Shown here one piece after another: positions 52,322-62,027 of a stretch of 64,000 nucleotides of DNA. A program made the translations under genes and the position numbers. The DNA is from Terriglobales bacterium (GTDB lineage Bacteria > Acidobacteriota > Terriglobia > Terriglobales > Acidobacteriaceae): the NCBI GenBank assembly GCA_025462725.1, contig JAOAPE010000012.1, positions 1 through 64,000 on the forward strand, read 5' to 3'. Within the stretch, counting starts at the first letter, position 1. Each line of letters opens with the position of its first letter. The notes under the pieces were generated by a model. The model was not told the DNA's origin. It made no database searches and saw nothing but the letters and a program-made list of their open reading frames with translations.

Positions 52322-55300
52322 ATGAGTAGTCCATCAATTTCATTCATCTTGGTCTGTCCCACCTGTGGGAAGAAATATCAGGGCAATCCTGAGAAACCGA
52401 CCGCGCGATACAAGTGCCCCGCCGACCAAACCGAACTTGTGCGTCCACCCGCGCCGCCGGCTGCCGCTCCTTCGCAAGAATCGCTTGAGGATCAGACCAC
52501 ACAACGGATGACTCAAGAGACCGTCCCGCAAGAACCGCCACCGGACACCACGGAATCGCGCATCACGCAGCCAATCGCACCACCGAAGATGAGTTCTGGC
52601 CCAACGGATTCACCAGATGACGACCAGGCTACGCGAGTGATGTATTCGGATTCATCATCAAGGCTGATCACTAATGACCCACAGCCGGACGAAGACAAGA
52701 CTCGTGTCCTCGGCAGTCCCACATTTGCCCCGTCACATCCGTCCAAAGCAACGCTCGATTACTCAGCCACTGTCGCACACACGGTGACACCAACCATCCG
52801 CGATGAGCGTCGATCAGTGATCGCGATGATCCAGGGCGGCAGCAATACTTGCGCCGCGGCGTCGCTGCTCAAGGACAAATATGAGGTTGTTGGCAAACTC
52901 GGACAAGGCGGCGTAGGCGAGGTCCTGAAGGTTCTCGACCGCGATCTCAAACGTGAAGTCGCAATGAAGATGCTCCTCAAGCAAGAGCGGGGAGTCTCAG
53001 AGGACTCGCTCATCCGTTTCATCGAAGAAGCCCAAGCCACCGGGCAACTCGAGCATCCGAACATCGTTCCCGTGCACGACCTCGGCATCGATCCCGACGG
53101 CCGCGTCTATTTCACGTTGAAGTATGTGCAAGGCGTTCCGCTGAAAAAAGTCATCAAGGGACGCGCCGACAATTCCGCTCTCGAAGAGGGCGCGGGTTTT
53201 TATCGTGAGCGCTACACGCCGCTCCGCATGATCGAGATTCTCGTTTCCATGTGCCAGGCCGTCGCTTATGCGCACAGCAAGGGCATCATCCATCGCGACC
53301 TCAAGCCCGACAACGTGATGCTCGGCAAGTACGGCGAAGTGCTCGTCATGGACTGGGGCCTTGCGAAGGTCCTCGGCGCTAAGAAAACGAAAAAGCAAGA
53401 GAACGAGCGCGACACAGTCCGCATCTCGACGAGCCGCGCTGAAGACCAATCACAATCAACGATGGAAGGCTCCATAGCCGGGACTCCCGCATACATGTCG
53501 CCTGAACAGGCGGCGGGGAAGATCAGCGAACTCGATCAGCGGACTGACATCTACGCCCTCGGCGCAATCCTGTACGAAATTCTTTCCGGAATGCCGCCAT
53601 ATCACGGTGCCGGGGCACTGACTCTGGTGAAGCAAGTAGTGGATGGCCCACCGCCTCCGTTGGAGACCGGCTCACATGGATTCAATCCCGTGCCGCGCGA
53701 GTTAAAAGCGATTTGCGACCGCGCGATGGCGCGCAAGCCGCAGGACCGCTATGCCACAGCTTCGCTTCTTCGCGACGACCTGCAAGCCTATCTCGAAAAC
53801 CAGCCTGTCAGCGCAGCCCCGGATTCTCCGCTTCAACGCGCCGCCAAATGGGTGCGTCGCAATCGCCGACAAGTACAGACATCCGCCATCAGCGCTGCCG
53901 TCGTGCTCGCGGTAATTTTCGGCGGATGGTTCGCCTGGCGGCAATGGACAATCCATAGCCTTCTCAGCGATGCCACCGCGAAACTCGACTACGCACGAGG
54001 CAGTTACAAGACCGCGCTTTCATCCCAACGCCGCCCGGACAACGATCCCTATGCCGCGCAATTGAGCGCAAGCGCGCAGGGCGAGAATGCGCGAATTTTC
54101 CGCAACGCCGTGAACGCTGCAACGGATCCTCTGCGTCGTGTGCTCGACATCTCTCCGCAAAACTCGCGCGCACGATTGCTACTGGCTGAGAGCTACATGG
54201 AACTCTGGCGGTTGGCGATTGCAGAGGACAACATTGAACTCGCCCGCGCCACCCGCGCAGACGTTGAGAGAAATGCGCCTGAGCCAAATCCATTCGCCGC
54301 AGAGTTGGCAGGATTCGGCACGCTCGCACTCTCGTTCGATCCGCCTGACACCGAATCTTTTCTCTTCCGCTTTGAAACTCTTCGCGCGAAGGACGGCAGC
54401 GACAATGATCTTCCCGCGCGGCTGATTCCTGTTCCGTTCAATCCAAACACGAACAAAATTGATCAGGCCTTCATTGACGCTGAGCGCACGCGGATTGCAA
54501 ACGGCGTCGCACTGCCAGTCGAAAAACATTCCGTCTTCAATCTCCAACCAACCGCCGCAGGCGTCTTGGGCGAAGGCGCGGTGAACCTCGCCCAGCTCGC
54601 GCCCGGCAGCTATATGCTGCTGCTTCGCGCACCCGGACACGCCGAAGTCCGCGTCCCATTCCGTATGCCACGCGGTGGAAAAGTGAATCGCAAGATCGAA
54701 CTGCCCAAAGATGAAGAGATGCCGCCCGGATTTTTCTACATGGCTGGTGGGGAAGTCATTGTGGGCGGCACAACCGCAGGCGCGCCTGCTCCGCACACGA
54801 TCAATCTGCCACCATCATTCATCTATCACGATGAGATCAGCATGGGCGAGTACGCGCAGTTCCTCAAAGAACTCACTCGCACCGGACGCGCCGCTGAAGC
54901 CCGTCAGCGTCTGCCAAAAGATTTCGGCAAGAATCTAGCCGTGATGAGTCCAACTGGCGATCTGATGCCAACCGACCGCGGCGATCCTGCAGAGTTCGCG
55001 AAGTCACCCGTGCGCGGCGTCTCCTTCAATGATGCGATAGCTTACGTAGGCTGGCGAAGCAAAGTGGATGGCCTCGCCTATCGTCTTCCCAAAGATTGGG
55101 AGTGGGAAGGCGCCTGTCGCGGTGCCGATGGCCGCACATATTCATGGGGCAACCAGCCCGGCAAGGGCCTCGCCGTCGTCACGCAAGGATACGGCGACAG
55201 CGGTACCAACATGAGTTGGAAGTGGGAGAACTATAAGGACGAATCACCCTGGGGCATTCACAATCTCGCAGGCGGTGCGGCCGAATGGACAATGTCGAAA

Positions 55301-55522
55301 TACGATCCCGGCGCGAAGCCGAGTGATCCCGTTTACGGTCAGATGGCCATTCGCGGAAACGCATGGGCTCTTCCACCTACGGGCTTGGAGTGTGCGTTCC
55401 GCACTTCAGGGCAGCCGGATTATTTCCATCCCACCATCGGATTCCGTCTGGCGCTCGACTATCCAGTAAAGCGGATTGGCCCGGCATTGGAAGGCGCAGC
55501 CGCAATGGTGCATGGCCACTGA
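52322..55522 (+). CDS. Serine/threonine protein kinase fused to an FGE/sulfatase-modifying-factor domain
   Basis: The 1066-residue protein starts with a Cys-containing ribbon (C12-P-T-C15 and C32, the fourth ligand replaced by Asp). The kinase domain covers about 185-500: GKLGQGGVGEV, HRDLKPDNV with Asp326, and DWG (344) in place of DFG. A membrane helix lies near 521-541, so the rest is probably outside the cytoplasm. After a tetratricopeptide-like segment, an FGE-type domain (about 800-1060) has WRSKVDGLAYRLPKDWEWEGACRG and NLAGGAAEW; the paired catalytic Cys was not seen. Start chosen at ATG 52322. Confidence 0.9.
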   Translation: MSSPSISFILVCPTCGKKYQGNPEKPTARYKCPADQTELVRPPAPPAAAPSQESLEDQTTQRMTQETVPQEPPPDTTESRITQPIAPPKMSSGPTDSPDDDQATRVMYSDSSSRLITNDPQPDEDKTRVLGSPTFAPSHPSKATLDYSATVAHTVTPTIRDERRSVIAMIQGGSNTCAAASLLKDKYEVVGKLGQGGVGEVLKVLDRDLKREVAMKMLLKQERGVSEDSLIRFIEEAQATGQLEHPNIVPVHDLGIDPDGRVYFTLKYVQGVPLKKVIKGRADNSALEEGAGFYRERYTPLRMIEILVSMCQAVAYAHSKGIIHRDLKPDNVMLGKYGEVLVMDWGLAKVLGAKKTKKQENERDTVRISTSRAEDQSQSTMEGSIAGTPAYMSPEQAAGKISELDQRTDIYALGAILYEILSGMPPYHGAGALTLVKQVVDGPPPPLETGSHGFNPVPRELKAICDRAMARKPQDRYATASLLRDDLQAYLENQPVSAAPDSPLQRAAKWVRRNRRQVQTSAISAAVVLAVIFGGWFAWRQWTIHSLLSDATAKLDYARGSYKTALSSQRRPDNDPYAAQLSASAQGENARIFRNAVNAATDPLRRVLDISPQNSRARLLLAESYMELWRLAIAEDNIELARATRADVERNAPEPNPFAAELAGFGTLALSFDPPDTESFLFRFETLRAKDGSDNDLPARLIPVPFNPNTNKIDQAFIDAERTRIANGVALPVEKHSVFNLQPTAAGVLGEGAVNLAQLAPGSYMLLLRAPGHAEVRVPFRMPRGGKVNRKIELPKDEEMPPGFFYMAGGEVIVGGTTAGAPAPHTINLPPSFIYHDEISMGEYAQFLKELTRTGRAAEARQRLPKDFGKNLAVMSPTGDLMPTDRGDPAEFAKSPVRGVSFNDAIAYVGWRSKVDGLAYRLPKDWEWEGACRGADGRTYSWGNQPGKGLAVVTQGYGDSGTNMSWKWENYKDESPWGIHNLAGGAAEWTMSKYDPGAKPSDPVYGQMAIRGNAWALPPTGLECAFRTSGQPDYFHPTIGFRLALDYPVKRIGPALEGAAAMVHGH

Positions 55523-56029
55523 TTATTGTTTCGCTTGCCCGTCGTCAAGGTCGGGAAACGACTTGAAGGTGACTTCGCGCGAGACTGTCTTGATCTTCTT
55601 GTCCGGCAAGATCGTGTTTTTCTTCAGCGTGCCCTTCAGTACAAAGTATCCCTCTTCGGCGTGAGTCTTCACTGGCCCCCGATTCACTGTCCCGGAAAAT
55701 TCATAGAAGACCGCATGAACAGGCTTGGTTACAAAGGCGATGTCTTGCTTGTCTAGCGATCCTTTGCTGATGAAGTGGTCAAGAAAGACTCCCCGGTCGT
55801 TGTCATCATCGCCGTACCGTGAAATGAATCCGCTGACGGTTGCCGGCTTCATCGCTTCGGCAGGTTCAATGGTCACCTGGATGAATTCGCCGTCGCGCTC
55901 GAACGAGTACATGCCAGAGATGTCTTCCGCAGCTGTCGTGGTCGCCGCTTTCGGTGCAGCAGGCGCGCTTTGAGCAACGGCTGTTCCCATCGCAAGTCCC
56001 AGAATCACAACCCAAAGTCCTAATCTCAT
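55523..56029 (-). CDS. Secreted protein of unknown function
   Basis: The 168-residue protein has a signal peptide (residues 1-20, GLAMGTAVAQ). The mature part DISGMYSFERDGEFIQVTIEPAEAMKPATVSGFISRYGDDDNDRGVFLDHFISKG suggests a beta-rich domain. No known family recognised. Its stop lies immediately against the kinase gene stop on the other strand (55522/55523), an unusual zero-base convergent junction. Confidence 0.65.
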   Translation of the reverse strand: MRLGLWVVILGLAMGTAVAQSAPAAPKAATTTAAEDISGMYSFERDGEFIQVTIEPAEAMKPATVSGFISRYGDDDNDRGVFLDHFISKGSLDKQDIAFVTKPVHAVFYEFSGTVNRGPVKTHAEEGYFVLKGTLKKNTILPDKKIKTVSREVTFKSFPDLDDGQAKQ

Positions 56030-56066
56030 CTAGCTCCCAAATGCCCTAAAACGGCTGGATTCGCGC

Positions 56067-56094
56067 GTTTGAGCGGCGTTTACCAAGTTATAAT
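56067..56094 (+). promoter_or_regulatory. Candidate promoter of the TonB-like gene
   Basis: TATAAT at 56089-56094 is a perfect -10 element, 27 bp before the ATG at 56121. The -35 region (GTTTGA near 56067) is weak. The transcript leader would be about 20 nt. Confidence 0.45.
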
Positions 56095-56120
56095 CACGTC
56101 AGTTCATCTTCTCACGAACT

Positions 56121-57803
56121 ATGCAGCAGGCTCACAGGATTACTCAGCTCGAGATGTTTGAACAGAGGGCGCGTACTCCTGCTTTGCTGGTCGAATGGCA
56201 GCCGTGGTGGCCGCAGTTCCTGAACAACATTGCGGATATCTTCCGCCCGCCTCCACCCGAACTTCAATTGATGTCAAAACCGGGAGAAGTTTCGCCGGAT
56301 TATTTCGTCGAACGTCCTCTACCGTGGAAAGATTTCGGACACTCTGGCTTCCTTCACGCCGCCGCCATCCTCTTCATCTTCACCACCGGACGGTTCTGGT
56401 TAACGCCTCCTCAGACGGTTCTTGAGGATCCCTACCAGCATACAACTCTTAGTTACTACAAAGTGGACGATCTCCTGCCCGCGCTCAAATCAGCACCCGC
56501 GCCGCGAAAACAAATCGCGCAGAAAGGCCAACCGGAGTTCGCCAAGCAGCAGATCATCTCCGTCCCGGCAGCGGCGGACAACAGCACTCAGACCATCATC
56601 AATCCGCCGCACCCGGAGATATTGCATCGCGATGTGCCGCTGCCCAATATAGTTGTTTCAACCGCGACACCAGCAGTACCAACACTGGCGCTGACCAGAT
56701 CGCAGATTACATTTCCAGCGCTCGCAGTCACGCCAGTTCAGCCCGCGCCGAATGTCCGTAACGAAGCCCGCAGGATGCTCGCGGTCGCCGCGCCCGAAGT
56801 TGTTCAACCTGCGTTCACAGCGGAACAGATGAAACCGACTGCGAAGGTTCCGGACGTTGCGCTTGCCGAACCCGCGCCTCCAGTCGAAGCACCCAAACTT
56901 CCTACAAGGGAAGCCATGCCAACCCAGAACGCTCTCGCCCAACAAGAAGTTGTGCCACCACCGCCACCATCACAAAACCTCGGGGACCAGCGCAAACCCG
57001 CAGGACAACTGCTCGCGCTCAGCGTTCGTCCATCTCCGCCCGAAGCAGAGATAAAGGTTCCTGATGCCAGCCGCTCCGGAATCTTCGCCGCAACTCCAGA
57101 TGGAAAGATCGGCGCGCCAGGAACTCCTGACATCGCCGCTTCGAATTCTGATTCCGACAAGCCTGCGGCAACGGGCGCACCCTCGAACTCCGCAACGGGA
57201 ATCTCCATCGCTGGACCGCGCACCACACCCGGTACCGCAACCGCAGTGGTCTCCGGCCCTGCAGCGTCTTCCTCGCCGAAACCTCCGTCCACCTCGCAAG
57301 CGAATCGGACAATCGCCGCCGCGCATCCGCCGCCATCATTTGCAGACATCGCCCGCCGTGAGACGTCGCGATACACGCCGCCCGAAAATCGCAAACCTGA
57401 AGACCAAGTCTTCGGCAGCAAAAGGATTTACTCCATGCAGCTCAACATGCCGAACCTCACCTCAGCAGGCGGCAGTTGGATCATCCGCTTCGCAGAGTTG
57501 AATCAGGATTTTCATGCCGGCGAACTCTCAACCCCGGTGGCCACCAACAAGGTCGATCCCGCCTATCCCGCTGAACTGATGCGCGAGCACGTTGAGGGAA
57601 CCGTGATCCTCTACGCGGTCATTCACGCCGACGGCACCGTCGGGGAAGTCCGCGTGCTTCAAGGATTTCACGACAAGTTGGATGAGAATGCGCGAGTAGC
57701 GCTCACGCGATGGCATTTCCGTCCGGCGACGAAGAATGGTTCGCCTGTGGATTTAGAAGCGGTAGTACAGATTCCGTTTAAGACCCGACGAACGGGGTTC
57801 TGA
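56121..57803 (+). CDS. TonB-like protein with long Pro-rich linker
   Basis: The 560-residue protein has one transmembrane helix near residues 74-92 (FLHAAAILFIFTTGRFW), then about 350 residues rich in Pro, Ala, Glu and Ser that would span the periplasm, and a C-terminal TonB domain (about 470-560: VDPAYPAELMREHVEGTVILYAVIHADGTVGEVRVLQGFHDKLDENARVALTRWHFRPA). Only the typical partners ExbB/ExbD are missing from the window. The protein ends 3 bp before the convergent gene's stop. It likely energises an outer-membrane receptor. Confidence 0.85.
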   Translation: MQQAHRITQLEMFEQRARTPALLVEWQPWWPQFLNNIADIFRPPPPELQLMSKPGEVSPDYFVERPLPWKDFGHSGFLHAAAILFIFTTGRFWLTPPQTVLEDPYQHTTLSYYKVDDLLPALKSAPAPRKQIAQKGQPEFAKQQIISVPAAADNSTQTIINPPHPEILHRDVPLPNIVVSTATPAVPTLALTRSQITFPALAVTPVQPAPNVRNEARRMLAVAAPEVVQPAFTAEQMKPTAKVPDVALAEPAPPVEAPKLPTREAMPTQNALAQQEVVPPPPPSQNLGDQRKPAGQLLALSVRPSPPEAEIKVPDASRSGIFAATPDGKIGAPGTPDIAASNSDSDKPAATGAPSNSATGISIAGPRTTPGTATAVVSGPAASSSPKPPSTSQANRTIAAAHPPPSFADIARRETSRYTPPENRKPEDQVFGSKRIYSMQLNMPNLTSAGGSWIIRFAELNQDFHAGELSTPVATNKVDPAYPAELMREHVEGTVILYAVIHADGTVGEVRVLQGFHDKLDENARVALTRWHFRPATKNGSPVDLEAVVQIPFKTRRTGF

Positions 57804-57806
57804 TTT

Positions 57807-60101
57807 CTACGCCGTGAATTCGCTTTCCATCTGCTTGTAAAGCGATTCATTCACGCAGACTTCGTAGTACTTCTTCTCCGTCCAGCGCTTCAGCGAGAAA
57901 TCTTTCAGGTCAACATACGCGATGGTTCCTTCGCGGATGATCATCTTGTGGAAGATGCCTTGTCCCACGGGAACCATGCCCGTGTACAGCCGGACCTTCT
58001 CATTCGACCAGATCATCGGCATCTCGATCTCATGCAACTTCAGTGACACTTCCTTTTGCAATTTCTGGAATGCGAGTCCGTTGATGTGTATGCCGCCAAT
58101 GTTGTAACGCACGAGGAACTCATCTGGAATCCCGCCCGTGTCCGAGTCCTCTACCGTCTGGAAGCTGAAGACATTGAACAGGTCAGTCTTCACATTCGCC
58201 ATGTATTTACGCACACCCTTGCTGCATCCCGACAGGCGGTCGCTTTCATTGAGCGCCTTCGAGATCATGATGCGGTGCGTGCCGTCCATCAGGTACATCG
58301 GTGCGGATTCCTGGAAGCAGATTCCCAATCCGAGTTCGAGCGTCGGTAGCCCCGCCGCTTTCGATTGCTCGTTGTATGCGCGGACGATCTGCACCATCTC
58401 CTTCGCCAGCATGCAGGTCTTGCCCACTCCAAAGCCCTGCTCGCCTTCGCGTTCAAAAAGCGCAAGGATCAACGCATCGCCTTCGATAAAGACTTTGGTC
58501 GCGTTGTACTTTGGCAACAGCTTATTGACCGGATCAAAAAAGTTGAGGCTGAAGTACGACGCCGGATTCAATCCGCGCTCGTACAGTGTCTTGGTGAGCG
58601 TGGTGCTGTCGCGGATGTCGGCTTTCAGAATGATGTGATCAATGACGCTCGCGTCCGACGGCTTCTGTTCTTCCGTAAGCAGAAATTCGTACAGCGTGTT
58701 GTTGATCGCCGAAAGCTCGCGCAACTTCTCATTCGTCACGCCGATGACGTTGATGCCATCCATCGCCGCGAGTACAGCCTCATATCTGCGCAGATCGCGA
58801 TGGAAGCGGATGAAATCACTCACGTATCGTCCCGCAATCTTTGCGCGGTCGTTGCCTTTTAGTGCTTCCAATTTTTTGACTGCGGAATTCAGACCATCAG
58901 GAGAAATCTTTCCGTGCTCGTCCAGCAGCGTTTCCACCCGCTGACGTTCAGTCTTCGAGATCAGCGAATTCTTAAGTTGCTGCGGGTTGATCGGCGGCGA
59001 GTATTGCGCCAGCAGCGGAACCACCTCATACGAAGCCACAACGTGGTCCATCAATTTCTCTTTTTCGAGGAAGTCCACCCAGCCGTTTAACAGTGCGCGC
59101 TGCGCTTTGCCCTTCGGAGTGTTCTCGTCAGGCGTGCCGCCGGCCATCAACTCCTGCGCATTCTCCGGGACATTCAGCATCGCATCCAGCGCCTTGTCCT
59201 CTTCGGCTCCCGCAGGAACCACACTCAGCGACTTGAGATACGCGATAGCAAATTCCAACATCGTCTGAAAGCGATCAGGATCGCGATCGTAATTGCCGAG
59301 CATTACATAGTGCTCAGCATTGAGGTAATCGTCTTTCCCATCATCGATGAACAGCAGGCGGTTCAAAAACAGATCATAGGACGCGCTTGCCGCATCGCCG
59401 AACATCGAGCGCCGCATCTTTACGAGAGTCTCTTTCTCAATCTCGCGGATAGTCACGAAGATGTCCTGTCCGGCTTTTCTTAGGACAGTCTTCTTCGTCA
59501 CTTGCAATTTGGCGAAACGCTCGCGCATCTCGATCCCTTTTTGCGGATTCGGATTGCGCGGGCCTTCATACGTTTTCAGCTTTACCCGACAGCGTTCCAG
59601 CAGTTGCGCGAACTGCGCCAGCAGTTCCGCGCGAAGGAATTTCACCACTGCTAGACGCGTAAGCAGATCAAGGCTGATGTTGTTGTCAGTCTTCGCCCGG
59701 TTCAGCGCCACAATGTGCAGGTCCGCCATCAATTTCTTGAAGTCGGCGGGTTCAGCGGGCTTTGACGGTGCTGCTGCAGTAGCTACTACGGTGGCCGGTT
59801 TCGGCGAGCCGATAAACCCGCCCATAGTGCGTCCCGACTGGATCGCGGGAGTCGCAGCCGCCATCGCCCGAGCTAGCGAATCCTCGGCGACGAAATCTTC
59901 CACGCCGCCATATTTCGCCAGCAGCTTTGCAATGTGTTGTCGCGTGACGTCGGCAAACTTTGGGCTGAGATAAACGTCCGTGCGGACGTTGTCCACGCCG
60001 GTGAGCAGGCCTTCAAGAATAATCTCGGGCGAGTACTGCGAGAGTTGCAACTGCTTGGCGTAGTCAGCCAAGTTTCCGCGTTGTAGAAAGGAAAAGGCCA
60101 T
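57807..60101 (-). CDS. Large uncharacterised protein with divergent class III cyclase-like domain
   Basis: The 764-residue product has no signal peptide. I do not recognise residues 1-480. Residues about 490-650 resemble a class III nucleotide cyclase: ILKADIRDSTTLTKTL with Asp495 and Asp498, then TKVFIEGDALILALFE with Lys536 and the EGD motif at 540-542, then LGLGICFQ and RIMISKALNESDRL in place of the usual substrate-contact segments. The metal-binding Asp pair appears kept, the rest is far from typical cyclases, so activity is uncertain. The C-terminal 110 residues are beta-rich and unassigned. Confidence 0.7.
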   Translation of the reverse strand: MAFSFLQRGNLADYAKQLQLSQYSPEIILEGLLTGVDNVRTDVYLSPKFADVTRQHIAKLLAKYGGVEDFVAEDSLARAMAAATPAIQSGRTMGGFIGSPKPATVVATAAAPSKPAEPADFKKLMADLHIVALNRAKTDNNISLDLLTRLAVVKFLRAELLAQFAQLLERCRVKLKTYEGPRNPNPQKGIEMRERFAKLQVTKKTVLRKAGQDIFVTIREIEKETLVKMRRSMFGDAASASYDLFLNRLLFIDDGKDDYLNAEHYVMLGNYDRDPDRFQTMLEFAIAYLKSLSVVPAGAEEDKALDAMLNVPENAQELMAGGTPDENTPKGKAQRALLNGWVDFLEKEKLMDHVVASYEVVPLLAQYSPPINPQQLKNSLISKTERQRVETLLDEHGKISPDGLNSAVKKLEALKGNDRAKIAGRYVSDFIRFHRDLRRYEAVLAAMDGINVIGVTNEKLRELSAINNTLYEFLLTEEQKPSDASVIDHIILKADIRDSTTLTKTLYERGLNPASYFSLNFFDPVNKLLPKYNATKVFIEGDALILALFEREGEQGFGVGKTCMLAKEMVQIVRAYNEQSKAAGLPTLELGLGICFQESAPMYLMDGTHRIMISKALNESDRLSGCSKGVRKYMANVKTDLFNVFSFQTVEDSDTGGIPDEFLVRYNIGGIHINGLAFQKLQKEVSLKLHEIEMPMIWSNEKVRLYTGMVPVGQGIFHKMIIREGTIAYVDLKDFSLKRWTEKKYYEVCVNESLYKQMESEFTA

Positions 60102-60273
60102 GAGAGTTGTGAGCGCCTGACCGTATCAGGCGTTCACTCAGGTACTCTGGAAGGCCGAATATATCACGCGAGTCCGCCGATTCCATCAATAGAAATGCGG
60201 GGGCGGCATGCCTTTAGTAACTAAAACGGGGCCCAGTTGTCGGCCCCATTTCTGCTCCAAATTTGCTGAAAGA
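60102..60273. other. Intergenic region between the cyclase-like gene and the M28 peptidase
   Basis: I see no gene or strong terminator in this 172-bp stretch. It should hold the promoter of the 764-residue gene, but no convincing -35/-10 pair was found on the minus strand. Confidence 0.5.
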
Positions 60274-61962
60274 TTACTTTCCTGCACTCGCTTTGCGTGC
60301 CGCCTCGAATTCATCTCCAGGCTTCCACGCGGGTGAGCTAGGCAGGTTTGCAGCCTTCCACCCCAGCGCCAATCCGAAGCGCGCCATCTTTGCATTGCCG
60401 GTGAAGATCATCTCCGGCTTGTATTCGTCTGACGGCTGGTGATAACGATGGTCGGTGTAATCCGCCGCCTGCTGCACTCCCCACTCTGCCGGATGCCCAA
60501 CAAACTTCACCCCTTCATTCACCGAGAACGACGGCACTCCCACACGCGCCATGCTGAAATGGTCTGACCGATAGTAGTGTCCTGCCTCTGGTCGCGCATC
60601 CGGCTTGATCTCAAGTCCGAACGCTTTTGCGGTCGCCTGCACGACCGGGAAAAATGATGTCCGCTCCGCGCCGACGACCTCAATCTCTTCCGGAATACCG
60701 ATCGGCGGGATGTCGTCGTAATTCAAATTCAGCACGATTTTCCCGGCAGGAATCGGCGGATGCTTGCCCAGATATTCCGATCCGAGCAACCCTTGCTCCT
60801 CGGCGGTGACGGCGGCAAAAATCATCGAGCGCTTTGGTTTTTGCGATGCAGCTGACATTACCCGTGCCATTTCTAGCAACATTCCGCAACCGGTGGCATT
60901 GTCCGCTGCGCCGTTATAGATATTGTCTCCCGGTTGATCAGGACGAATCCCCAAGTGGTCATAATGCGCGGAGTATATAACCGCTTGCGAACTCAGCTTC
61001 GGATCCGACCCCGGCAGCATGGCAATTACATTGTTCGATTGCATCGGACGCACCTTGCTCACGAGAGTCGCCTTCAGCTTTGCGTTCATCGGCACCGGAC
61101 GAAAATCACGCGACTGTGCATCCTTCATCATCTGGTCAATGTTCATGCCGCTGGCGCTTGCCAGCTGCCGCGCAACATCGAGTTGTATCCACGCCGCCGC
61201 ATTCAATCTTGGATGGTCTTCGCGGATAAACGACTTCTCGCCAGAGTTCGAATTGCGGACCACTTCCCAGCCGTAACTGGCCATATCGGTTTTGTGAATG
61301 AGGATCACTCCGACTGCGCCCCTGCGCGCCGCTTGCTCGTATTTATACGTCCAGCGTCCGTAATAGGTGAGCGCCTTGCCCTTGAAGAATGTTTCGTCAG
61401 TGGACGGTGGCTCATTCACCAGCATCAGCAGCACTTTGCCGCGGACATCCACATTCTTGTAATCGTTCCACTTGTATTCTGGAGCCTCAATGCCATATCC
61501 CACGAAGACGATTGGCGCATCAATGTCCGCTTTCTCCGTGAGGTTCTGGTTGTAAGCAACAAATTCGTCGAGGAATTTCAGCTTCATCGGCTCGCCCTTT
61601 GCGGGCTCAATGGTGAAATTGCTCGAGTCGGCAACCGTAGTCACGCCAACGAGCGGAACCTTCTGCATGTAGGTTGCGTTCTCGCCCATTGGCTTGAGGC
61701 CATACAACGCGAATTGCGTGGCGATGTATTCTGCGGCGACATCTCCGCCTCGCTGTCCCGTGCCGCGTCCCTCAAGCAGATCGCTCGACAAGAACTTGAC
61801 GTGCTGCCGAATGTGCTCGGGATCAACAGCGCGAAGCGCGGCCTGTGCTGCCGGTGGAAGCGATGCATCAGTTTCTTTCGCGCTGGCGGATTTAATTTTT
61901 GTTTGAGAGAAAGAGAAAGTCGTAGCCAGAAGAACTGCAATCAGGATCGTTGCCTTGCGCAT
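60274..61962 (-). CDS. M28 family zinc peptidase with PA domain
   Basis: The 562-residue protein has a signal peptide (residues 1-20). A PA-like insert lies around residues 140-220 (APIVFVGYGIEAPEYKWNDYKNVDVRGKVLLMLVN). M28 zinc ligands are visible: SAHYDHLG, NGAADNATGCG, TAEEQGLLGSEYL and the late RSDHFSMARVGVPSF. It is likely a secreted or periplasmic aminopeptidase. The 172-bp gap downstream (60102-60273) holds no gene. Start at ATG 61962. Confidence 0.9.
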   Translation of the reverse strand: MRKATILIAVLLATTFSFSQTKIKSASAKETDASLPPAAQAALRAVDPEHIRQHVKFLSSDLLEGRGTGQRGGDVAAEYIATQFALYGLKPMGENATYMQKVPLVGVTTVADSSNFTIEPAKGEPMKLKFLDEFVAYNQNLTEKADIDAPIVFVGYGIEAPEYKWNDYKNVDVRGKVLLMLVNEPPSTDETFFKGKALTYYGRWTYKYEQAARRGAVGVILIHKTDMASYGWEVVRNSNSGEKSFIREDHPRLNAAAWIQLDVARQLASASGMNIDQMMKDAQSRDFRPVPMNAKLKATLVSKVRPMQSNNVIAMLPGSDPKLSSQAVIYSAHYDHLGIRPDQPGDNIYNGAADNATGCGMLLEMARVMSAASQKPKRSMIFAAVTAEEQGLLGSEYLGKHPPIPAGKIVLNLNYDDIPPIGIPEEIEVVGAERTSFFPVVQATAKAFGLEIKPDARPEAGHYYRSDHFSMARVGVPSFSVNEGVKFVGHPAEWGVQQAADYTDHRYHQPSDEYKPEMIFTGNAKMARFGLALGWKAANLPSSPAWKPGDEFEAARKASAGK

Positions 61963-62027
61963 TCATGGTCTCCACTGCAGTAGTTTATTTTTGGATTACC
62001 TGCGACCGCAGGCTAATTCTTTGAGCC

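Noticed and set aside
60934-61983. 349-residue plus-strand frame opposite the M28 peptidase
   Set aside because: It is an antisense shadow rich in Arg, His and Cys; the peptidase on the other strand has all the family motifs.
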